In this document: piece by piece, positions 51,715 through 60,757 of the stretch
How the letters are laid out: each line of letters opens with the position of its first letter
How positions within the stretch are numbered: the stretch's first letter is position 1
Translations under genes and position numbers: made by a program
Notes under the pieces: model-generated
Told to the model about the DNA's origin: nothing
The model's input: the letters and a program-made list of their open reading frames with translations, nothing else
The model's database searches: none
NCBI RefSeq assembly: GCF_001519075.1
Contig: NZ_KQ954244.1
Coordinates: 1-64,000, forward strand
Source of the DNA: Novosphingobium fuchskuhlense
Lineage (GTDB): Bacteria; Pseudomonadota; Alphaproteobacteria; Sphingomonadales; Sphingomonadaceae
DNA length: 64,000 nucleotides
Direction: 5' to 3'

Positions 51715-53343
51715 ATGACCACGATCCCCGCGCAGCCCATTCCGGCGCATTTGGCGCAGTATGCCGCCGACGGCAGCTGGACCAACATGACCATCGGCGA
51801 CTACGCGCGCCGCTGGGCCGAGACCGATCCCGAAAGGCAAGTCTACCTCGGCGATCCCGCAGCGCCGACTTATGCAAGCCTGCTGGCCGACGGCGAGGCG
51901 CTGGCCCGCGCGCTGCGCGATCTGGGCCTGCGCACGGGTGACGTGATCGGCTTTCAGGTACCCAACTGGGTCGAAGCCTCGGTGATCAACCTTGCCGCCA
52001 ACCTCGGCGGCTTTGTGGTCGCGCCGATCGTGCCGATCTACCGCGATGCCGAAGTGATCCAGATGCTGGGCGATTGCGGCGCCAAGGCCTATTTCGTCGC
52101 TGAGAGCTTCCGGGGCTATGACTTCGCCGGGATGATGGACCGGGTGCGCCCGCACCTGCCCGAATTGAAGCACGTCATCTACGTGCGCCCCACTGAGCGC
52201 ACGCCCGATTTCGCCGCACTGGTGGCGCATGGCAGGGGCCTCCATACGCCGCTCGACAAGGTCGACCCGAATGCGCTGAAGCTCGTTCTTTACACCTCCG
52301 GCACCACGGGCCGGGCCAAGGCCGTGCTCCATTCACACAACACGCTGGACCGCGTCGCGCAGTTCGGCCGCAAGTATAGCGGCGTGCCGAACGACGTGAC
52401 GCTGATGCCGTCCCCCGTCACGCACATCAGCGGCTTTTCGGGCGGACTGGAGAAGCCCTTTGCCTCGGGCAGCCAGGTCGTGCTGATGGAAGTGTGGAAG
52501 GCGAAGGACGCGGTGGACCTGATCGACCGCTACGGCATCACCTCCACCGTCGCCGCCACGCCCTTCCTTCAGGAACTGTGCGATGCGGCCGAGGCCGCCG
52601 GATCGAAGCTGCCCACCTTCCGCCGCTTTGCCTGCGGCGGCGCGGCGATCCCCTCGGAACTGGTCTACACCGCCAACAAGCGCCTCGCCCATCCGTGTGC
52701 CTACCGCGTTTACGGCAGCAGCGAAGTGCCGCTGGCAACGCCCGGCGTCCTGCCCGAGGAGAGCCTTGAACTGGCCGCCGAGACCGATGGCCGGCCGCTC
52801 GACTACGAACTGCGATTGGTGGACGATGATGGCAACGAAGTGCCCCAGGGCAATGACGGGGAGATCCTCGTGCGCGGCCCGGCGATGTTCCTGGGCTATG
52901 CCGATCCGGCGCAGACCCGCGAATCGCTGACCGACGACGGTTTCTTCAAAACCGGCGATATCGGCCGGATCACGCCATCGGGCTCGCTCGTCATCACCGG
53001 GCGCAAGAAGGACCTCATCATCCGCGGCGGCGAGAACATCAGCGCCAAGGAAATCGAGGATGTGCTCCACCTGCATCCGGCGGTTCGGGAAGCAGCCGTC
53101 GTCTCGATGCCGCACGCACGGTTGGGCGAAGGAATCTGCGCCTATCTCATCGCGGATGGCGAGGAGACGCCGGACATGGCCGCGCTTTCAGTCTTCGTCA
53201 GCGAGGCGGGCCTCGCCAAGCAGAAATGCCCCGAGCGGATCGAATGGGTGGAGACCTTCCCGCGCACCGCTTCGGGCAAGATCCGCAAGGACGTACTGCG
53301 CACGATGATCAAGGAAAAGATGGCGGCGGAGCAGGCGGGGTAG
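51715..53343 (+). CDS. AMP-dependent acyl-CoA synthetase/ligase
   Basis: 542 residues of the ANL family: P-loop YTSGTTGRAKAV, YRVYGSSEVP, the hinge FKTGDIGRITPSGSLVITGRKKD and the catalytic Lys in PRTASGKIRKD. It activates a carboxylic acid with ATP to its CoA thioester. Coming directly after the cleavage oxygenase, it could activate an acid derived from one cleavage product. Confidence 0.94.
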   Translation: MTTIPAQPIPAHLAQYAADGSWTNMTIGDYARRWAETDPERQVYLGDPAAPTYASLLADGEALARALRDLGLRTGDVIGFQVPNWVEASVINLAANLGGFVVAPIVPIYRDAEVIQMLGDCGAKAYFVAESFRGYDFAGMMDRVRPHLPELKHVIYVRPTERTPDFAALVAHGRGLHTPLDKVDPNALKLVLYTSGTTGRAKAVLHSHNTLDRVAQFGRKYSGVPNDVTLMPSPVTHISGFSGGLEKPFASGSQVVLMEVWKAKDAVDLIDRYGITSTVAATPFLQELCDAAEAAGSKLPTFRRFACGGAAIPSELVYTANKRLAHPCAYRVYGSSEVPLATPGVLPEESLELAAETDGRPLDYELRLVDDDGNEVPQGNDGEILVRGPAMFLGYADPAQTRESLTDDGFFKTGDIGRITPSGSLVITGRKKDLIIRGGENISAKEIEDVLHLHPAVREAAVVSMPHARLGEGICAYLIADGEETPDMAALSVFVSEAGLAKQKCPERIEWVETFPRTASGKIRKDVLRTMIKEKMAAEQAG

Positions 53344-53363
53344 GCCCGGCTTTCCCTTAGGCC

Positions 53364-53400
53364 CCATCGTCACCCCGGGCTTGATCCGGGGTGACGATGG
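53364..53400. terminator. Bidirectional hairpin terminator
   Basis: CCATCGTCACCCCGG with its perfect complement after loop GCTTGAT, between the convergent synthetase and SDR genes. Confidence 0.65.
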
Positions 53401-53435
53401 TGTGTGGGATGAGGCATTTGGGCTGGACGGGAGGA

Positions 53436-54242
53436 TCAGTTCCCTGACGCCTGCAGCGCGGCCATCGCCGCGCCGACGGCCGCCTGGATCTCATTCGGGC
53501 GCGGATTGCGGCGCAGGGTGAGGCCGCCGTTGATCTGCAGGTTCTGGCCCGACATGAAGCAATCGTCGCTCACCACCCACAGCGCCGCCTTGGCGATATC
53601 TTCCGAGGTGCCGACGCGGCCGAGCGGATATTCCTTGATGAAGGCATCGGCGAGGCCGGGGACCGCGAACGACTGCTCGGTCATCGGGCTGTAGGTGAAG
53701 CCCGGCGAAAGCACGTTGGCGCGGATGCCTTGCGGACCATACTGGTTGGCGACGCAGCGGATCAGCGCCTCGGACCCTGCCTTGGTCGCGATATAGGCCG
53801 CGTGGTCATCGATCACGCACTGCGTGGTGGCCGAGGAAATCTGGATCAGCGACCCGCCATGCGGCATCGCGCGGACGAAGGCGCTGAGGAAGTAGTGCAC
53901 GCCCTTCAACTGCAGCGCGATGATCTGATCGAGCTCTTCCTCGGTGATCTCGTGGAGGCCCTTGAGCAGGCCCCAGCCCGTCGCGTTGATCGCGATGTCC
54001 ACTTTGCCGTGGCGATCAAGCGCTGTGGTCGCCAGCGCCTCGACATCGGCCTTCTTGGAAAGGTCGCACAGCGCCCAATCGCCCGCGATCGCGCCGGCGC
54101 ACGCCTTGAGCGGTTCGGCCTTGCGCCCGGCCACGACAACCTTGGCCCCGGCGTCGGCCAGAGTGCGGGCGATGTGCTGGCCCATGTTGTTCTCGCCCGC
54201 CGCGCCGATGACGACGGCCACCTTGCCCGAAAGATTGGTCAT
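53436..54242 (-). CDS. SDR family oxidoreductase with C-terminal extension
   Basis: 268 residues. The cofactor loop is a variant (VIGAAGENNMGQHIA instead of TGxxxGIG), the NAG position reads NATGWGLLKG and the catalytic segment ISSATTQCVIDDHAAYIATKAGS has Ser and YxxxK. A 20-residue tail (IQAAVGAAMAALQASGN) extends past the usual end. It ends the minus-strand operon of SnoaL-like, ABM and SDR genes. Confidence 0.88.
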   Translation of the reverse strand: MTNLSGKVAVVIGAAGENNMGQHIARTLADAGAKVVVAGRKAEPLKACAGAIAGDWALCDLSKKADVEALATTALDRHGKVDIAINATGWGLLKGLHEITEEELDQIIALQLKGVHYFLSAFVRAMPHGGSLIQISSATTQCVIDDHAAYIATKAGSEALIRCVANQYGPQGIRANVLSPGFTYSPMTEQSFAVPGLADAFIKEYPLGRVGTSEDIAKAALWVVSDDCFMSGQNLQINGGLTLRRNPRPNEIQAAVGAAMAALQASGN

Positions 54243-54248
54243 GACAGA

Positions 54249-54599
54249 TCAGTCCTTTGCGGTGAGGAAGGTCGCCGTCGCAACGCCGTCGGGGCCATAG
54301 ACCGGCTCCGAAAGATCGCAGCGATACTTGCGCGTGTTGGCCCCCAGAATGTTGAAGTTCGCCAGATGCGCGCCCATCTTGAAATAGGATTCGGCGAGCA
54401 GGTGGACGGCCAGATCCTCGGCGGTTTCCCACTCCTCGAACACGTGGATGCGGCCCGGATGGTGCGGATCGAGGCTCCACGCATAGTGGCGGCAGCCATT
54501 CTCCGCGAGCGCCATGTCGATCAGCGGCTGGGCGTCCTTGAGCACTTCGTCGCGGACTTCCGGCGCGAAATCGATTTCCCCTGCGACAACAACGATCAT
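54249..54599 (-). CDS. ABM-family monooxygenase-like protein (YgiN type)
   Basis: 116 residues with the antibiotic-biosynthesis-monooxygenase pattern: MIVVVAGEIDFAPEVRDEV, GCRHYAWSLDPHHPGRIHVFEEWE, and HLLAESYFKMGAHL. Members are small cofactor-free ferredoxin-like oxygenases acting on quinols or polyketide-like rings. ATG 54599 overlaps the upstream SnoaL-like stop (TGATG). The role in the pathway is inferred. Confidence 0.8.
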   Translation of the reverse strand: MIVVVAGEIDFAPEVRDEVLKDAQPLIDMALAENGCRHYAWSLDPHHPGRIHVFEEWETAEDLAVHLLAESYFKMGAHLANFNILGANTRKYRCDLSEPVYGPDGVATATFLTAKD

Positions 54600-55003
54600 C
54601 ACGAATACCCTTTCAAAACGGAAAAGCTGCGGCTCTGGTAAAGCCAGGTGCCGCCGCGCCTGACGTATGTGTCCTCGTAGCGGCCGATGCTGCGGCGCAG
54701 GTTGCCTTCCTGGTCCTCGAGCGTCTCGTTGGTGTAGACGCGGCCCGTGGCGGTATCGCCGTCGATCACGATGGCAGCAGTCTGCTGGAAGAAGCCGACG
54801 AAGGCGAAGGTCGACATCGCGCCCGTCCACAAGCCGACGATGGCGTCCTTGCCGTTGACGATGGTGCCGGCAAGGTCCCAGACGGCATCATCGGCCCAGA
54901 GCGCGCCCCAATCGGCAGCGTCGCGCCGGAACACGGCGTCGGCGTAGTTATCATGCAGCGCGCGGATCGCGAGCTGATCCTCGATGGGTCCGGTGATGGC
55001 CAT
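54599..55003 (-). CDS. SnoaL/NTF2-like protein
   Basis: 134 residues: IEDQLAIRALHDNYADAVFRRDAADWGALWADDAVWDLAG followed by a beta-sheet half (VYTNETLEDQEGNL, GRYEDTYVRRGGTWLYQSRSF). This is the SnoaL_4 layout seen in ring cyclases, isomerases and dehydratases of hydrophobic ring substrates. It leads the operon with the ABM and SDR genes and diverges from the SDR gene at 55,150. Confidence 0.8.
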   Translation of the reverse strand: MAITGPIEDQLAIRALHDNYADAVFRRDAADWGALWADDAVWDLAGTIVNGKDAIVGLWTGAMSTFAFVGFFQQTAAIVIDGDTATGRVYTNETLEDQEGNLRRSIGRYEDTYVRRGGTWLYQSRSFSVLKGYS

Positions 55004-55149
55004 ATTCTCTCCCGATTTGAGGCGAGCCTAAGGCGATTCAGGGGGCTCAGAAACTATCATTTCCGCGCGCTGCCAGCCCGCGCGTTTTGGCTATTCTGCC
55101 CCCACAAAGGCCCGGGTCAGCCGGGTGCACATCATGGACGGAGAGCGCG

Positions 55150-55911
55150 ATGGATCTGGGTCTGAAGGGCAAGAAAGTCATCATGAACGGCGGGGCCCGC
55201 GGCATCGGGCTCGAGATTCTCAAGATCCTCACCAGTGAAGGCGCCGATATCGCCTTCTTCTCGCGCGATCAGGCCAAGATCGACGCCGCGCTGGCAGAAC
55301 TGGCCGGCAATCCCGGCACGGCCCACGGTGACGCGTTCGACATGACGAACAACATCGAAGGCTATGTGGCCTGGCTGACCGGCGCGGTGGAAAAGCTCGG
55401 CGGCTGCGACATCTTCATCAACATGGCGAGCGTTTCGGGCGCGGGCGCCACGCAGGACTGGCAGAAGTGCCTCGACGTGGACATCATGGCTGCGGTCAAG
55501 GGCATCGAGACGCTGACCCCGGCGCTCGAAGCCTCGGGCGCGGGCTCGATCATCGTGATGTCGTCCACCGCTGCGGTCGAGACGTTCATCATGCCGCAGG
55601 CCTACAACGCGATCAAAGCCGCGCTGATCACGTATGCATCGCAGCTTTCCCAGGCGCTCGCGCCCAAGGGCATCCGTGTCAACACCGTCTCGCCCGGCCC
55701 GATCGAGTTCAAGGGCGGCAGCTGGGACATGATCCAGGGCGCGATGCCGGACTTCTACAACGGCATCAAGGCGCAGATCCCGATGGGACGCCTCGGTGCG
55801 CCGGACGAAGTGGCCCGCGCGGTGGTGTTCATCGCCAGCCCGGCCTCGTGCTATACCACCGGCGTCAATCTCGTGATTGACGGCGGCTTCACCAAGCGCG
55901 TGCAGTTCTGA
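55150..55911 (+). CDS. SDR family oxidoreductase
   Basis: 253 residues: VIMNGGARGIGLEILK, FINMASVSGAG in the NAG position, SSTAAVETFIMPQAYNAIKAAL with Ser and YxxxK, and VNTVSPGPIEFKGGSW. ATG 55150 follows GGAGAGCGCG. The replacement of the usual NNAG by NMAS is notable but occurs in some 3-oxoacyl and terpenoid SDRs. A SnoaL-like gene follows after 4 nt. Confidence 0.9.
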   Translation: MDLGLKGKKVIMNGGARGIGLEILKILTSEGADIAFFSRDQAKIDAALAELAGNPGTAHGDAFDMTNNIEGYVAWLTGAVEKLGGCDIFINMASVSGAGATQDWQKCLDVDIMAAVKGIETLTPALEASGAGSIIVMSSTAAVETFIMPQAYNAIKAALITYASQLSQALAPKGIRVNTVSPGPIEFKGGSWDMIQGAMPDFYNGIKAQIPMGRLGAPDEVARAVVFIASPASCYTTGVNLVIDGGFTKRVQF

Positions 55912-55915
55912 GACC

Positions 55916-56353
55916 ATGAGCCAAATGCCTCACAAATCCCCGCGCGAACTCGCCGAGACCATGCTCGGCTGCATCGACAAGGGCGACTGGGCCGGCGTCC
56001 TCGCCATCACCTCGCCCGACTATGTCGTCCACGAGCCGCCGGAGCTGCCCTTCGGCGGCGACTGGAAGGGGCAGGACGCGCTGATCCGCCTGTTCCCGCA
56101 CGTATGGAGCTATTGGGACGACGTGGTGGTCGACCGGTTGGGCATCCTGACGGACGAAAACTACTTCTGCCTGCAGCTGCGCATGACGATGACCTCCAAG
56201 CTCACCGGCAACCGCATCAGCACTTCGCTGGCGGAGACGACACGCTGCGTCGAAGGGCTGATGGTGGAATACACGATTCACTACCACGACTGCGCGCTGG
56301 TCGCCCGCGAGGCCGGCCCGCCGCGCCCTGGCGCGGTGAAGCTGGAGGGCTGA
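55916..56353 (+). CDS. SnoaL/NTF2-like protein
   Basis: 145 residues: LAETMLGCIDKGDWAGVLAITSPDYVVHEPPELPFGG, then FCLQLRMTMTSKLTGNRI and a C-terminal sheet. The His at VVHEP is where SnoaL-type cyclases carry an acid/base residue. It lies between two SDR genes in a tight operon (gaps of 4 and 1 nt). A ring isomerase, hydratase or aldolase role is possible. Confidence 0.78.
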   Translation: MSQMPHKSPRELAETMLGCIDKGDWAGVLAITSPDYVVHEPPELPFGGDWKGQDALIRLFPHVWSYWDDVVVDRLGILTDENYFCLQLRMTMTSKLTGNRISTSLAETTRCVEGLMVEYTIHYHDCALVAREAGPPRPGAVKLEG

Positions 56354-56354
56354 C

Positions 56355-57146
56355 ATGGACCGTCTGAAGGGCAAAGTCGCGATCATCACCGGCGCGGCCA
56401 AGGGGCTCGGGGCAGCGGACGCGCGGCTGTTCGTGGCCGAGGGTGCGCGCGTGATCCTCACCGATGTCGATGACGCCGCGGGCAGCGCGCTTGCCGCCGA
56501 GCTGGGCGATGGCGCGCAGTACCAGCACCTCGACGTCACCAGCGAGGCCGCATGGGAAGCGCTCATCGCCGATGTGGTGGCGCGCCACGGGCGGCTCGAT
56601 GTGCTGGTCAACAATGCCGGTATCGTCGAATTCGGCGATCCCGAGACGCTGACGGAGGACACCTACCGCAAGATCATGGCGGTCAGCCTCGACGGCGTGG
56701 TGTTCGGCACCAAGCACGCGATCCCGGCGATGGCTGCGAACGGCGGCGGCGCAATCGTCAACATGGCCTCGATCGCGGCGATCCAGGGCGAGCCGACTTT
56801 CGCCGCCTACAGCGCGGCCAAGGGCGCGATCGATGCCTATACCCGCGCGACGGCGGCCTATTCGATCAAGAACGGGCGCGGCGTGCGGGCCAATTCGGTG
56901 CTCCCCGCCGGGATCGACACGCCGATGGTGCAGAGCCTTGGCGGAAAGCTCGCCGCGCTTGGTGCCGCCGCCCCGGTGCATGACAACGCCACCGCGATGA
57001 ACCGCCTTGGCGAACCGGTCGATGTCGCCAATCTTGTCCTCTTCCTCGCCTCGGACGAGAGCCGCTTCATCAATGGCCAGAGCCACGTGATCGACGACGG
57101 TGCCTCGGTGATCGCCGGCAGCACGGTACCCCGCACAGATCGCTGA
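56355..57146 (+). CDS. SDR family oxidoreductase (3-beta/20-beta-hydroxysteroid-dehydrogenase-like)
   Basis: 263 residues: IITGAAKGLGAADARLF, ILTDVDDAAG for NAD preference, VLVNNAGIVEFGDPE, NMASIAAIQGEPTFAAYSAAKGA with Ser-Tyr-Lys, and SVLPAGIDTPMVQ. This is the FabG3/3-alpha,20-beta-hydroxysteroid dehydrogenase group, which handles alcohols on ring systems. It ends the SDR-SnoaL-SDR operon. Confidence 0.92.
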   Translation: MDRLKGKVAIITGAAKGLGAADARLFVAEGARVILTDVDDAAGSALAAELGDGAQYQHLDVTSEAAWEALIADVVARHGRLDVLVNNAGIVEFGDPETLTEDTYRKIMAVSLDGVVFGTKHAIPAMAANGGGAIVNMASIAAIQGEPTFAAYSAAKGAIDAYTRATAAYSIKNGRGVRANSVLPAGIDTPMVQSLGGKLAALGAAAPVHDNATAMNRLGEPVDVANLVLFLASDESRFINGQSHVIDDGASVIAGSTVPRTDR

Positions 57147-57275
57147 TTGCCGCACCGCACAGCGCAACCTATCACTTTTATGGCTTCTCAAGCATAACGC
57201 TGGGTGGCCATGTCATTCGCATGATCCGCGCGCGGCCATGAGCGCCGCGCTGGCCAGCAAACCGGGAGATTGAAG

Positions 57276-58250
57276 GTGCAACTCAGCCGCGACCAATTGC
57301 TGCGGGCCTATCGCCAGATGAAGGTCATCCGCGAATTCGAGGAACGACTCCACATCGACATCCAGACCGGCGAGATCGCGGGCTTCACCCACCTCTACTG
57401 CGGGCAGGAAGCCGTTGCGGTGGGCGTGTGCGAACACCTCTCGACCGATGACAAGATCGTCTCGACCCACCGCGGCCACGGCCACTGTCTGGCAAAGGGC
57501 TGTGACGTGGACGGCATGATGGCCGAGATCTGGGGCAGCCGCGACGGCCTGTGCAAGGGCAAGGGCGGCTCGATGCACATCGCCGATGTCGACAAGGGCA
57601 TGCTGGGCGCCAACGGCATCGTCGGCGCGGGCGCGCCGATTGCGGTGGGTGCGGGCATCGCCTGCAAGATCGACGGCAAGGGCCACGTTGCCATCACCTT
57701 CTCGGGCGACGGCGCGTGCAACCAGGGCACCACCTTCGAGGCGATGAACATGGCTGTCGTCACCAAGGCGGCCTGCATTTTCGTGTTCGAGAACAACCAC
57801 TATTCCGAACACACCGGCTTCGAATACGCGGTGGGCACCAACAAGGATATCGCCAGCCGCGCCGAAGCCTTCGGCATGAAGGTGTGGCGCGGCGACGGCA
57901 CCGATTTCTTCTCGGTCTATGAAACGATGCGCGAAGTGCTCGACTATGTCCGCGTGCCCGGCAACGGCCCGGCGGCGGTGGAGTTCGATACCGAGCGCTT
58001 CTTCGGCCACTTCGAGGGCGATCCGCAGCGCTATCGCGGGCCGGGCGAACTCGACCGCATCCGCGAGACGCGTGACTGCATCAAGAAGTTCCGCGCCAGC
58101 GTGACTGGCGCGGGCTTGCTGACGGATGCAGATATCGATGCGGTCGACGCCGATGTGATGGACGCCATCGAGAACGCCGTCACCAAGGCCAAGGCCGCCC
58201 CGCGGCCCACACCCGAAGACGTCCTTGAAGACGTCTACATCTCGTACTGA
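57276..58250 (+). CDS. 2-oxoacid dehydrogenase E1 alpha subunit (TPP-dependent)
   Basis: 324 residues: KVIREFEERLHIDIQTGEI, HRGHGHCLAKG, GKGGSMHIAD and the TPP/Mg motif GDGACNQGTTFEAMNMA...NNHYSE. GTG 57276 is chosen for its GGGAGA spacing. With the next two genes it makes an acetoin/pyruvate-type dehydrogenase complex that converts a 2-oxo acid or acyloin to acyl-CoA. E3 (lipoamide dehydrogenase) is not in the window. Confidence 0.93.
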   Translation: MQLSRDQLLRAYRQMKVIREFEERLHIDIQTGEIAGFTHLYCGQEAVAVGVCEHLSTDDKIVSTHRGHGHCLAKGCDVDGMMAEIWGSRDGLCKGKGGSMHIADVDKGMLGANGIVGAGAPIAVGAGIACKIDGKGHVAITFSGDGACNQGTTFEAMNMAVVTKAACIFVFENNHYSEHTGFEYAVGTNKDIASRAEAFGMKVWRGDGTDFFSVYETMREVLDYVRVPGNGPAAVEFDTERFFGHFEGDPQRYRGPGELDRIRETRDCIKKFRASVTGAGLLTDADIDAVDADVMDAIENAVTKAKAAPRPTPEDVLEDVYISY

Positions 58251-58273
58251 TTCCGCCCACGAGGAGCGCGACA

Positions 58274-59287
58274 ATGGCAAGAATGATGTATCGCGAGGCG
58301 GTTCTCTCCACGATCGCCGAGGAAATGGAGCGCGACCCGAACGTCGTCGTGCTGGGCGAGGACGTCGTGGGCGGCAATGGCACCGCAGGCGGCCCCGAGG
58401 CCATCGGCGGGATCTGGTCGACCTCGGCGGGCCTGTGGGGCAAGTTCGGCGGCGACCGCGTGATCGACACCCCGATCTCGGAAAGCGCCATCGTCGGCGC
58501 GGCGGCCGGTCTCGCGCTCTCGGGCAAGCGCCCGGTGGCCGAGCTGATGTTCGCCGACTTCATCGGCGTTTCGCTTGACCAGATCTGGAACCAGATCGCC
58601 AAGTTCCGCTACATGTTCGGCGGCAAGACCAAGTGCCCGGCGGTGATCCGCATGGCCTGGGGCGCCGGCTACAACGCCGCCGCGCAGCACAGCCAGGCCG
58701 CGCACCAGATCCTGACCGGCATGCCCGGCCTCAAGGTGGTGATGCCGAGCACGCCTGCGGACGTGAAGGGCCTCTTGCGCACCGCGATCCGCGACGACGA
58801 TCCGGTGATCTTCCTCGAGCACAAGGCGCTCTACGGCGTGAAGGGCGAAGTGCCCGACGACAAGGATTTCATGATCCCCTTCGGCCACGCGCGCCTCAGC
58901 CGTGCGGGCAACGACGTGACGATCGTCTCCACCGGCCTGCTGCTCGGCTTCTGCGAGGCGGTGGCCGACAAGCTGGCCGCCGAAGGCATCGGCTGCGACG
59001 TGATCGACCTGCGCACCACGAGCCCGATCGACGAGGAAGCGATCCTCGATTCGGTCGAGGTGACCGGCCGCCTTGTCGTGGTCGACGAGGCCCCGCCGCG
59101 CTGCAGCCTGTCGAGCGACATCTGCTCGATGGTCGCCGAAAAGGCTTTCGCCAGCCTCAAGGCCCCGCCGCTCGGCGTGAACCCGCCGCACACGCCTGTC
59201 CCGTTCGCGCGCGAGCTGGAAACCGCGTATCTCCCCTCGATCCCCAAGATCGAAGCGGCGGTGCGCAAGGTTCTCTCGTACCGCTAA
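58274..59287 (+). CDS. 2-oxoacid dehydrogenase E1 beta subunit
   Basis: 337 residues, transketolase-like: REAVLSTIAEEMERDPNVVVLGEDV, FGGDRVIDTPISESAIVGAAAGLAL, GAGYNAAAQHSQAAHQI and VVDEAPPRCSLSSDI. The catalytic His (AQHSQ) is present. It pairs with the E1 alpha product, 23 nt upstream. Confidence 0.94.
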   Translation: MARMMYREAVLSTIAEEMERDPNVVVLGEDVVGGNGTAGGPEAIGGIWSTSAGLWGKFGGDRVIDTPISESAIVGAAAGLALSGKRPVAELMFADFIGVSLDQIWNQIAKFRYMFGGKTKCPAVIRMAWGAGYNAAAQHSQAAHQILTGMPGLKVVMPSTPADVKGLLRTAIRDDDPVIFLEHKALYGVKGEVPDDKDFMIPFGHARLSRAGNDVTIVSTGLLLGFCEAVADKLAAEGIGCDVIDLRTTSPIDEEAILDSVEVTGRLVVVDEAPPRCSLSSDICSMVAEKAFASLKAPPLGVNPPHTPVPFARELETAYLPSIPKIEAAVRKVLSYR

Positions 59288-59298
59288 GGAAGCCCACC

Positions 59299-60741
59299 AT
59301 GGCTGATATCCGCCCGTTCTGCATGCCCAAGTGGGGCATCGAAATGACCGAGGGCACGGTTGCCGAATGGATGGTCAAGGAAGGCGAGGCCTTCACGCGC
59401 GGTCAGGTCATCTGCCTGATCGAGACCGACAAGATCACCAATGAAGTCGAGGCGGAATACGATGCCGTGCTGAAGCGCGTGCTCGTGCCTGCCAGCGACC
59501 AGCCCCAGCCGGTCGGAGCGCTGCTCGGGGTGTTCACCGATGCGGCCACGACCGACGCCGAAGTCGATGCCTTCGTGGCATCATTCAAGCCCGCTGAAAC
59601 GGGCGTTGCCGCTAAGGCCGGAGCCGAAGCGGCACCGGCTGCCGCCGCTGCTCCGGCCCCTGCGGCTGCCGCGCCGGAGCCCAAAAAGATCGTCACCAAC
59701 CGGCCGATCAGCCCGGAGGCGCTGAAGCTCGCCGAAGCGAGCGGTGTGGATATCGAACCCATCACGGGTTCGGGTCGGGGTGGCCGCATCACCTATCAGG
59801 ACGTAGTCCAGGCGATGCGCCCCGAGCCAGTGCTCTCCCCCAAGGGCCCGGCCGACCTTCCGGCCGAGAGCCGCGCCGTCTTCGCCTCGCCGCTCGCCGC
59901 GCGCCTTGCCGCGCAGTACGGCATCGACCTTGCGAGCCTCAAGGGCACCGGCCCGCGCGGCCGTATCTCGAAGGCGGACGTGCTGGGCGCGGTGAAGCCT
60001 GCCGTGCCGGAAGCCGCGCCAGCGCCCGCGTTCGGCGCGCCCTTTGTGGCGGTGGCCAACACGCCGGTCGTCCAGCCCTTCGACAAGGTCCGCAAGGTCG
60101 TCGCCCGCCGCCTGACCGAGGCCAAGCAGACCATCCCGCACTTCTACCTGCGCGTCTCCGCGCGGGTCGATGAGCTGGTCGCGCTGCGCAAGACGGCGAA
60201 TATCGTGATGGGGACGAAAGCCTCGATCAACGACTACCTCGTCAAGGCCGTGGCGATGGCGCTGGTGCGGCACCCGGACGTCAACGTGCAAGTCGCGGCA
60301 GACGCAGTGCACTCCTTCCCCCATGCAGATGTGGCGATTGCAGTCGCGAGCCCCAAGGGCCTCGTCACCCCGATCGTGCGGCAGGCGGACCGGATGCACA
60401 TCGCGCAGATCGCCGCCACCACCCGCGCGCTGATCGACAAGGCTGCAGCCGGACGGCTCAGCTTCGAGGACATGGACGGGGGCACGTTCTCCATCTCCAA
60501 CCTCGGCATGATGGGGATCGAGGAGTTCGACGCGATCATCAATCCGCCGCAGGGGGCGATCCTTGCGGTGGGCGGGATCAACCGCGTCGCCGTGGAGACG
60601 GCGGACGGCGACATCGCGTTCGAGAGCCAGATCAGGCTCTCGCTCTCGGTCGATCACCGCGCAATCGACGGCGCTGCGGGCGCAGGCTTCCTGCAGACCT
60701 TGAAGGCGCTGATCGAGGCACCGGAATCGCTGTTCAGCTGA
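59299..60741 (+). CDS. 2-oxoacid dehydrogenase E2 (lipoyl acyltransferase) with two subunit-binding domains
   Basis: 480 residues: a lipoyl domain (1-80) with lipoylated Lys45 in ETDKITNEVE, an Ala/Pro linker, then two peripheral-subunit-binding-type domains in a row (about 135-173, VDIEPITGSGRGGRITYQDV, and 196-233, IDLASLKGTGPRGRISKADV). The catalytic acyltransferase domain ends with DHRAIDG (452-458). Most E2 proteins have only one subunit-binding domain. It transfers the acyl group from E1 to CoA. The start is ATG 59299. Confidence 0.93.
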   Translation: MADIRPFCMPKWGIEMTEGTVAEWMVKEGEAFTRGQVICLIETDKITNEVEAEYDAVLKRVLVPASDQPQPVGALLGVFTDAATTDAEVDAFVASFKPAETGVAAKAGAEAAPAAAAAPAPAAAAPEPKKIVTNRPISPEALKLAEASGVDIEPITGSGRGGRITYQDVVQAMRPEPVLSPKGPADLPAESRAVFASPLAARLAAQYGIDLASLKGTGPRGRISKADVLGAVKPAVPEAAPAPAFGAPFVAVANTPVVQPFDKVRKVVARRLTEAKQTIPHFYLRVSARVDELVALRKTANIVMGTKASINDYLVKAVAMALVRHPDVNVQVAADAVHSFPHADVAIAVASPKGLVTPIVRQADRMHIAQIAATTRALIDKAAAGRLSFEDMDGGTFSISNLGMMGIEEFDAIINPPQGAILAVGGINRVAVETADGDIAFESQIRLSLSVDHRAIDGAAGAGFLQTLKALIEAPESLFS

Positions 60742-60757
60742 TGCGCAGAGTGCGCTA

